Assembly (NCBI GenBank): GCA_025869455.1
Contig: JAOZVT010000728.1
Location: 1-6,366, forward strand
Direction: 5' to 3'
DNA: 6,366 bases
Origin: Prosthecobacter sp.
GTDB lineage: Bacteria > Verrucomicrobiota > Verrucomicrobiia > Verrucomicrobiales > Verrucomicrobiaceae
Shown here in pieces: positions 1 to 5,548 of the stretch (positions within the stretch are counted from its first letter, which is position 1; the number at the start of each line of letters is the position of its first letter). The notes beneath the pieces are model-generated. The model was not told the origin of the DNA and did no database searches. It saw only the letters and a list, made by a program, of their open reading frames with translations. The translations under genes were made by a program, and so were the position numbers.

Positions 1-1377
1 ATGCGCAATAGCGACGGCGGCTGGGGCTGGTTCCCTGGTGGCCGCGAATCCTCCCCGCACATCACCGCCATCGTCCTCCACGGGCTCAAAGCCGCCGAAC
101 GCAGCGGCTTGGACGTGAATGACGGAGTCATCCGCAACGGCATCGACTGGCTCACCGCCCATGAAACCGAAGAACTGCGTCGTCTGAAGCTGCCCCCCAA
201 GGACAAAAAATTCAAACCTGCACCGGATAATCTGGATGCCCTCATCCACAGCGTGCTCGTTGAGTACAAAGCTGGCGACAAAGCCATGCGTGATGAACTT
301 TATGAAAAACGCAGCGTTCTTTCCCGCTACAATTTGGCCCTGCTTGGCCTAACTTGTAATGCTGTCAAAGAGACCGAACGCCGGGATATGTGCCTGCGCA
401 ATTTGCAGCAGTTTCTCAAGCAGGACGATGAAAACCAGACCGCCTACCTAGATCTGCCCCAAGGTGGCTGGTGGTGGTACTGGTATGAAGACCAGATCGA
501 AACTCAGGCCGCCTTCCTCCGCCTGCTCGTCGCAGCCAATCCCAAGGATGAAACCGCGCCACGCATCGCCAAGTATCTGCTGAACAATCGCCGCAACGGC
601 ACCTACTGGAACAGCACCAAAGACACCTCAGCCGTCATCGAAGCCCTAGCCATCTTTGTCAAAGCCAGTGGCGAATCGAACCCCCAGCAAACCATAGAAA
701 TCCTGGTGGATGGCCAGTCTGTGAAGAAGGTCGAAATCACGAAAGAAAACCTCTTCACCTTTGATGGCACGTTGGTGATGGAAGGCGAGTCCCTAACCAC
801 CGGTGAACACACCGTAGAACTGCGTAAACTGGGAGCCTCCCCACTCTACGCGAACGCCTATCTCACCGTATTTTCAAAAGAAGACATGATCCCCGCCGCA
901 GGCCTGGAAGTGAAGGCACGTCGTAAGTTCTACAAACTCATCGAAGAGAAACCAGAGCAGCAAGTGGCCGGTTCCCGTGGCCAAGTCATCACTCAAACAG
1001 GCCTCAAATACCGCCGCGAAGAAATCGCCAGTGATGCCCCCATCCAAAGCGGGGACCTCATCGAGATCGAACTCAGCATCGAAAGCAAAAACGACTATGA
1101 GTACGTCCTGATCGAAGACATGAAACCCGCCGGATTTGAACCCGTGGAAGTCCAGAGTGGCTGGAGCTACAAAGGCCTGCCCTCCTACCAAGAATTCCGC
1201 GATGAAAAAGTCGCCTTCTTTGCCGAGCGCCTCCCCCGTGGCACCCACAATCTAAGCTACCGCGTCAAAGCCGAAATCCCAGGCCGCTTCAGCGCCCTCC
1301 CCACCAAAGTCGAGGCCATGTACGCCCCCGAACTCAAAGGCAACTCCGAGGAATGGAAAGCACGCATCACCGAGTAA
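1..1377 (+). CDS. Alpha-2-macroglobulin family protein, C-terminal part (5' end outside window)
   Basis: The frame is open from base 1 to a TAA at 1375-1377, giving 458 residues. The ATG at base 1 is almost certainly an internal Met, because the protein begins in mid-domain. Residues about 3-222 look like the end of the alpha/alpha-toroid thioester domain: a DGGWGWFPGG motif (5-14), a helix with HITAIVLHGL, a Trp/Tyr-rich GGWWWYWYEDQIETQA segment (155-170), and WNSTKDTSAVIEAL (203-216). Residues about 228-300 are beta-rich (TIEILVDGQSVKKVEI). Residues about 330-458 resemble the C-terminal bacterial macroglobulin domain, with LKYRREE, GDLIEIELSIES, YVLIEDMKPAGFEPVE and LSYRVKAEIPGRFSALP. Family members are very large envelope proteins, often 1,500-2,000 residues, thought to trap attacking proteases in the periplasm. 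The thioester CxEQ site would lie upstream, so its presence cannot be judged. No partner gene such as pbpC is visible. The gene converges on the TPR operon. Confidence 0.9.
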   Translation: MRNSDGGWGWFPGGRESSPHITAIVLHGLKAAERSGLDVNDGVIRNGIDWLTAHETEELRRLKLPPKDKKFKPAPDNLDALIHSVLVEYKAGDKAMRDELYEKRSVLSRYNLALLGLTCNAVKETERRDMCLRNLQQFLKQDDENQTAYLDLPQGGWWWYWYEDQIETQAAFLRLLVAANPKDETAPRIAKYLLNNRRNGTYWNSTKDTSAVIEALAIFVKASGESNPQQTIEILVDGQSVKKVEITKENLFTFDGTLVMEGESLTTGEHTVELRKLGASPLYANAYLTVFSKEDMIPAAGLEVKARRKFYKLIEEKPEQQVAGSRGQVITQTGLKYRREEIASDAPIQSGDLIEIELSIESKNDYEYVLIEDMKPAGFEPVEVQSGWSYKGLPSYQEFRDEKVAFFAERLPRGTHNLSYRVKAEIPGRFSALPTKVEAMYAPELKGNSEEWKARITE

Positions 1378-1381
1378 TCCC

Positions 1382-1395
1382 CTTCAACCTTGAAG
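1382..1395. repeat. Short palindrome just after the macroglobulin stop
   Basis: CTTCAA (1382-1387) and TTGAAG (1390-1395) are exact reverse complements separated by CC, starting five bases after the macroglobulin stop. As RNA this gives at most a five-pair stem with a four-base loop. No T-run follows, so it is a poor intrinsic terminator. It may be chance, or a weak 3'-end structure. Confidence 0.2.
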
Positions 1396-1427
1396 TTACC
1401 CAAATGGTTGTCCACCGCCCTTCTAAC

Positions 1428-1510
1428 GAATCCCAGAGGGATTCACCATGAATAGCCAGGGGTCGCAAGCCCCCTGGGTTCCGCAGATGAAGCACCAACC
1501 CGGAAGGGTT
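1428..1510. repeat. Three-hairpin palindromic intergenic element (REP-like)
   Basis: Three perfect inverted repeats sit in a row in 83 bases. Hairpin 1 is GAATCCC (1428-1434), loop AGA, GGGATTC (1438-1444). Hairpin 2 is CCAGGGG (1456-1462), an 8-base loop, CCCCTGG (1471-1477). Hairpin 3 is AACCC (1497-1501), a GGAA loop of GNRA type, GGGTT (1506-1510). The stems are GC-rich in their cores and separated by 11 and 19 bases. No T-run follows any of them, so this is not a classical terminator. The architecture, in a gene-free gap between converging genes, resembles dispersed palindromic repeats that often yield spurious small ORF calls in Verrucomicrobia and Planctomycetes. The hairpins are seen directly; membership of a multi-copy family is inference, since only one copy is in the window. 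Confidence 0.6.
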
Positions 1511-1593
1511 GCCCTATGCTCTGTTGATCCGCTTCGATCTAAAATCAACCGTCATGCAGAGACTCAGCTTCGCAGGGTGATTCAGCAATCAGG

Positions 1594-1626
1594 CCTAACA
1601 AATTATTGTCTAAACAATTCGTTAGG
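1594..1626. terminator. Imperfect inverted repeat downstream of the TPR operon; possible transcript 3' end
   Basis: CCTAAC (1594-1599) pairs with GTTAGG (1621-1626). Inside, either AATT/AATT after one mismatch or ATTGT/ACAAT (1605-1609 with 1614-1618) can pair. The element begins 18 bases beyond the TAA of the leftward TPR gene, a suitable place for a transcript end. There is no T-tract on either strand, so termination is uncertain. It could instead act as a 3'-end stabiliser, or be chance AT-rich symmetry. Confidence 0.25.
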
Positions 1627-1643
1627 ATCAGATCTGCCCAGGC

Positions 1644-4100
1644 TTATTCCCCCTGATAATGAGGATAACGATCCTTGAGCTGCTTGCGAAACTCCTCGGC
1701 TTTTTCGGATTGGCCCGCTTTCACTAGCGCCACCGCCGCCTTATCCATGGCCTCAGGGGTCACTTCATTGTCGTCGAAGAACTGAGCCGGATACATGAAC
1801 TTACCTGCCGCCGCTTTGTATTTCTCCAGAGCTTCAGCCGAGGCACCTTCACCTTCCAGCTTCTTCCCAGCCGCCAGAGCCACATCCCCTTCCAGGATCA
1901 GCAAGAGCGCCTGCGGTTTACCATCCTTGGCAAAGGTGAGCCCGTCTTGCGCCACCTTTTCAGCTTCATCAATCCGGCCCAGGCCCAGCAAGGCACGACC
2001 TTTGGTCATCAGACCACGCGCCTTCACCGCACTGTCAGGGGTCACCGCCAAAAAGTAATCCGTGGCTTTGATGCTCGCCTCATAGTCCTTGGTCTGGAGG
2101 AAGGCCATGCCCAGGTAATTCCACACACGCGGGTCCGTATTCTCAGGCGCATCAGGAGTAGTCGCCATGCCCAGGTACTTCGTGGACCGTGCATACAGCT
2201 TCATGTCATAAAGCTTCAGGCCTAACCAGGAAACCACATTGGGCGGAATATTCGCATTGGAATTCGCCTTCCGATAAGCGTCCACCGCCTCACTCAGACC
2301 ATCCACATTTTGCTGCGCATAATAAGACAGCAGGAGCATCTGATTGGCCCGATCCAGATTATTTTCTTTGTCGGTCTCAATGGCTTTTTGCAGAGCCGGA
2401 ATGGCTTTAGCCCAGTCTTTCTGATCAAAGTAGCCACGCCCGATCCCATACCACGCCTGGCCTGCGGCCTGACTGCGGGGATATTTTTTTACCAGCATCT
2501 CAAAGGCAGCCACCATGGCTTTGGAGTCCCGCTGCTCCATGGCGATCAAGCCTAACTGAAGGTATGAAATTTCCGCCGCATCAGAGTTCGTGTATTCCTT
2601 CACCACGCGCTGGAAATCTCCCACCGCCTTCACCAGATCCTTCGCTTCCCGATAGGCCAAACCGCGACGCGCCAGCGCCTTCGGCTTGAATTCATGCGTC
2701 GGATAATCCGCCAGAAATTGGGTGAATGCGCCGATGGCATCCTGCTGACGCCCCGCTTCTGCCAAGGCCCAGCCTTTGTTAAACAAGGTGCCCGGTTGCA
2801 GCTTAACGGGCAGTTTGTCGATCTGCACCTCACTGTAACTGTCCGCTGATTTCGGGTAGTCACCGTGATTGAAATAGAAATCCGCCCGGATCAGGCGCGC
2901 CAAATTCAGGAACTCATGCTGAGGACGCTCCGTCACATGACGCTGAATGAAAGCCGTGGCAAAATCCCCCAGATCCCGATCATCCAGCAGGTAAAAACAA
3001 TACAGCTTCCAGTAACCCGCCTCAAAGGCCTGCTCACTCGCTGGATAGCCCTGCTCCACCATGAGATAGACCTCCACGGCGCGTGCATAGGCCTTCTTCA
3101 TGCGGTAAGCATTCCCCACCAAAAGTAGCATCTTAGGCCGCGTTTCCCCTTCAGGAAGGACACCTGAGTTGCGATTATAATTCTCAATCACACCTTCGTA
3201 GTCACCCTTAGCAAACAAGGCCTGCACCACACCGACGAGGGCAATGCTGCGGTTAACGGGCGTGGTCTCTGGAATGGAGAGCGCACGTTCAAACAATGGA
3301 ATCGCATCCTCAGGCTTGCCCATTTCAGCATGCAGCACGGCGGCTTTCACACTGGCTTCAGAGAGCACCGCATTGTCCCTGCTCTCCTTCAGCAAATCCA
3401 AAAAGAGAGGCAGCGCTTCAGCTTTCTTATCCTCGCCCAATAACACCGTCCCCAGCATCAGCAAGGCAGCCTCGCGATACGGATTCTCCGTCTTGAGAGC
3501 GACCACCACCTGCAAGGCAGCGACCTGACGTTTTGTATCTCCCAGCAATTGATAAGCCCGCGCCTTGTTATAAGTGGCCGCTAGTCTCACCTGTGGCAGC
3601 GTGCTCTTCGTTTCACAGAAAGCGAACTGGCGGGCAGACTCTTCAAAGTCCTTCGCATTGAAGCTCATGGCTCCCAGGCGATAGGCCGCTGAAGGCGCAC
3701 CTTCAGAGTTCGGGTAGCGGCTCACCACCTCCATGTAATAGGTCTCCGCCACCTTCAGTTGGTTCTGCTTCATGTAGCATTCACCAATGCGGAAGAGCGC
3801 CATCGGCACATCCGCGCCAGAAGGATAGTTTTGCAGATACTGCCCAAACGACTGGGCGGCGATGCCGAATTCCCCCCGCTCATAGACCATGCTGGCATAG
3901 TCAAAAAGGTCCTGGTCAGGTGACTTCGGGCGCGGCGGCTGTTTCACCGGCAGTTCCGAAGGATCTACCGGAATAGCACGCGGAATCGGTTTCTGAACTT
4001 CCTCTTCCACCGGCACGGCACGGGGAATGGACTGACCTAGAACCACAGAGGCACTGAGCAGAGGGAGGAGCAGTAGGCGGGGCAGATCTTGGCGACGCAT
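1644..4100 (-). CDS. Exported tetratricopeptide-repeat protein, third gene of the exbB-exbD operon
   Basis: The call is 818 residues from ATG at 4100-4098 to TAA at 1646-1644. The frame stays open up to an ATG at 4187, but the chosen start is better. It lies one base after the exbD TGA (TGAGATG), and it begins a normal signal peptide: MRRQ, a hydrophobic core LLLLPLLSASVVLG, then probable cleavage near residues 22-23. There is no lipobox Cys, so the product is probably soluble in the periplasm. Residues 24-60 are Pro-rich and contain two copies of IPRA(V/I)PV (25-31 and 39-45). From about 63 to the C-terminus the protein is a near-continuous helical-repeat array, roughly 18-20 TPR-like units. 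Clear ones are RIGECYMKQNQLKVAETYY (104-122), ARRGLAYREAKDLVKAVGDF (477-496) and NYLGMAFLQTKDYEASIKA (661-679). Unit ends of the YP(N/S/R) type recall TPRs of the BamD/CpoB kind. It probably serves as a protein-binding scaffold for the motor; the partner is unknown. Upstream there is only a weak GAAGAA at -11 to -6, so translation is probably coupled to exbD. Confidence 0.88.
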   Translation of the reverse strand: MRRQDLPRLLLLPLLSASVVLGQSIPRAVPVEEEVQKPIPRAIPVDPSELPVKQPPRPKSPDQDLFDYASMVYERGEFGIAAQSFGQYLQNYPSGADVPMALFRIGECYMKQNQLKVAETYYMEVVSRYPNSEGAPSAAYRLGAMSFNAKDFEESARQFAFCETKSTLPQVRLAATYNKARAYQLLGDTKRQVAALQVVVALKTENPYREAALLMLGTVLLGEDKKAEALPLFLDLLKESRDNAVLSEASVKAAVLHAEMGKPEDAIPLFERALSIPETTPVNRSIALVGVVQALFAKGDYEGVIENYNRNSGVLPEGETRPKMLLLVGNAYRMKKAYARAVEVYLMVEQGYPASEQAFEAGYWKLYCFYLLDDRDLGDFATAFIQRHVTERPQHEFLNLARLIRADFYFNHGDYPKSADSYSEVQIDKLPVKLQPGTLFNKGWALAEAGRQQDAIGAFTQFLADYPTHEFKPKALARRGLAYREAKDLVKAVGDFQRVVKEYTNSDAAEISYLQLGLIAMEQRDSKAMVAAFEMLVKKYPRSQAAGQAWYGIGRGYFDQKDWAKAIPALQKAIETDKENNLDRANQMLLLSYYAQQNVDGLSEAVDAYRKANSNANIPPNVVSWLGLKLYDMKLYARSTKYLGMATTPDAPENTDPRVWNYLGMAFLQTKDYEASIKATDYFLAVTPDSAVKARGLMTKGRALLGLGRIDEAEKVAQDGLTFAKDGKPQALLLILEGDVALAAGKKLEGEGASAEALEKYKAAAGKFMYPAQFFDDNEVTPEAMDKAAVALVKAGQSEKAEEFRKQLKDRYPHYQGE

Positions 4101-4101
4101 C

Positions 4102-4536
4102 TCAGTTCTTCGGGGCTTCCTTTTCAGGCTTGCGGGTGGCAAAGGCGATGTTCCAGATACCCGCCTTTTGGCAGGTGTTGAGGACATTGATCACGTGTTT
4201 GTAATCAACCACTTCATCACCACGCAGGATGACGGCCTGATCTTTATAAATGGAGGCAATGTTCTGCAACTTGGTCAGCAATTCCTGTTCGGTCAGCTGC
4301 TGCCCGTTCACGATGATCTCACCTTCCGTTTTGATGTTGATGATGATCTCACCAACCGTGCGATTTTCATTTTCTTTACCTTCGTCGGCGGCAGGCACGC
4401 TGATGTCCATGACCTGCTCATTCTTCGCGTAGTGCGAGGTAACGGCGAAAAAGATCACCAAAAGGAACAGCACGTCCACCAGCGGCGCTAGCTGCATGGG
4501 CGTGGGTTCGATGGAATGCTGTTTGCGAAAATTCAT
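4102..4536 (-). CDS. exbD: ExbD/TolR family biopolymer transport protein
   Basis: The product is 144 residues, the usual size for ExbD/TolR. A short cytoplasmic N-terminus (1-14) is followed by one membrane segment (about 16-34) holding LAPLVDVLFLLVIFF. Asp21 is in the position of the conserved proton-pathway aspartate (Asp25 of E. coli ExbD, Asp23 of TolR). The rest is the periplasmic domain, with the family pattern GEIIVNGQQLTEQEL (72-86), AVILRGDEVVDYKHVINVL (101-119) and KAGIWNIAFAT (124-134), then a charged tail. It should pair with the ExbB-like channel to couple proton flow to mechanical work across the periplasm. Whether it is functionally ExbD or TolR cannot be decided, since no TonB, TolA or Pal gene is present. 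It starts 27 bp after the exbB-like stop and ends one base before the TPR start. The ribosome-binding site is weak (GGAACG in the TCTGGAACGACC leader). Confidence 0.93.
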   Translation of the reverse strand: MNFRKQHSIEPTPMQLAPLVDVLFLLVIFFAVTSHYAKNEQVMDISVPAADEGKENENRTVGEIIINIKTEGEIIVNGQQLTEQELLTKLQNIASIYKDQAVILRGDEVVDYKHVINVLNTCQKAGIWNIAFATRKPEKEAPKN

Positions 4537-4563
4537 GGTCGTTCCAGAGAGGCCGGTGGCGAA

Positions 4564-5397
4564 TTATTCCCCACCACGCCCCGTCGTCACAGCACGGGCA
4601 GCGCGTTTGTATTGAACAGCCAGCAAGGCCATCAAGTGTGTGGTGGCAGCTTCCATTTCGCAGATCAGGCGGTTCACCTTACCACGAAAGATCGCGTAGA
4701 AAATCAGGGCCGGGATACCGATCACCAGGCCTGAAGCCGTGCAGAGCAGAGCCTCCGACACACCTTGGGCCAGGCCCAGCTGATTCGAGCCGCCATATTC
4801 CGCGCCAGAGATGGCATGGAAGGTCGTGATCATCCCCAAAGTCGTGCCTAACAATCCCAGCATCGGAGCCACCGCACCGACATCTCCGAGATAAGCAATG
4901 CGTGCCAAAAGAAGGCTCGACTGGCGATTTCCCTCCGCCTCCGTCACTTCCTTCACCTCTTCAAAACTGGCCGTCGGGTTACGTGTCGCAAAGTCCAGCG
5001 TCTTCGCCGTGATTCGGGCGATGCACTCATTGCGGCGATTGCATACCGCCAGCAATCCCAGGTAATCCTGCTTGCGAATCAAAGCATCTGCCGAATTCAT
5101 GAACGCATCACTCACCACCGTGCCCTGACGCACCGTGAAGGTGAAGAGCACGATCAAAAACGCCGTCACCATGGACAAAATGATCAGCGGGTAAGCCATC
5201 ACACCCGTGCTTTTAATAAATCCATCCAGCGTCAGTGTATTCGCAAAAGGATTCGCAGCCTCCGCCTCAGGAGCCGGAGTCACCACCTGGCCTGAAGCCG
5301 CCCCAGGACTAGCGGGGCTTTGAGCTTGGGCCATTGGGGCCAACCATGTCATCAAGACGGTCAGGAGGGAGAATGCGAAAAGGAAATGGCGATGCAT
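4564..5397 (-). CDS. exbB: MotA/TolQ/ExbB family proton channel protein with N-terminal signal peptide
   Basis: The product is 277 residues from ATG at 5397-5395 to TAA at 4566-4564. Residues 1-25 look like a signal peptide (FLFAFSLLTVLMTWLAPMAQA, cleaved near AQA-QS). A Pro/Ala-rich periplasmic leader follows (26-55). Three membrane segments come next: about 67-88 (MAYPLIILSMVTAFLIVLF), 173-195 (VGAVAPMLGLLGTTLGMITTF) and 218-237 (LCTASGLVIGIPALIFYAIF). A cytoplasmic domain of about 85 residues separates the first two. Thr185 in GLLGTTLGM matches Thr148 of E. coli ExbB. Glu215 and Thr220 in EALLCTASG match Glu176 and Thr181. The key channel residues are therefore intact. With ExbD it should form the inner-membrane proton-driven stator. 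E. coli ExbB lacks the cleavable leader; such leaders are common in ExbB proteins of Bacteroidetes and PVC bacteria. It is the first gene of the operon, and no clear Shine-Dalgarno precedes it. TolQ is the alternative label. Confidence 0.93.
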   Translation of the reverse strand: MHRHFLFAFSLLTVLMTWLAPMAQAQSPASPGAASGQVVTPAPEAEAANPFANTLTLDGFIKSTGVMAYPLIILSMVTAFLIVLFTFTVRQGTVVSDAFMNSADALIRKQDYLGLLAVCNRRNECIARITAKTLDFATRNPTASFEEVKEVTEAEGNRQSSLLLARIAYLGDVGAVAPMLGLLGTTLGMITTFHAISGAEYGGSNQLGLAQGVSEALLCTASGLVIGIPALIFYAIFRGKVNRLICEMEAATTHLMALLAVQYKRAARAVTTGRGGE

Positions 5398-5548
5398 GGG
5401 CGGGGCGATTGTAGGCGCGAGGGTGAAGGATGCAAGGGACGAGGCAATAGCTAGGACAATCAGGCTACGATAAAGGCAAAAAAACTTTCAAGTCTTGCGG
5501 AATTTGGCTTTTCCTGAATCAAAAACTTCGCTTCGATCCGGTTTAATT
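5398..5548. promoter_or_regulatory. Divergent intergenic region with a candidate promoter for the exbB operon
   Basis: These 151 bases separate two divergent starts, so they must carry promoters both ways unless one gene uses a distant start. On the minus strand, TTGAAA (5491-5486), an 18-base spacer and TAGCCT (5467-5462) form a plausible but weak sigma-70-type promoter about 65 bases before the exbB ATG. The spacer contains a run of seven T. I found no convincing -10/-35 pair for the rightward gene, no clear operator palindrome, and no Shine-Dalgarno near either ATG. Confidence 0.35.

Noticed and set aside
874..1248. A 124-codon leftward frame inside the macroglobulin gene
   Set aside because: It lies fully antisense to a well-supported conserved domain. 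It looks like a frame kept open by the codon bias of the real gene.
1523..1549. GTTGAT / ATCAAC inverted repeat considered as a fourth hairpin of the repeat element
   Set aside because: The stem is only six pairs and mostly A-T, with a 15-base loop. It is much weaker than the three hairpins before it and easily due to chance.
1448..1678. A 76-codon rightward reading frame in the convergent gap
   Set aside because: It begins inside the hairpin element, reads through two of the three hairpins, overlaps the 3' end of the TPR gene by 35 bases, and has no ribosome-binding site or recognisable domain. It is most likely a spurious frame across a palindromic repeat.
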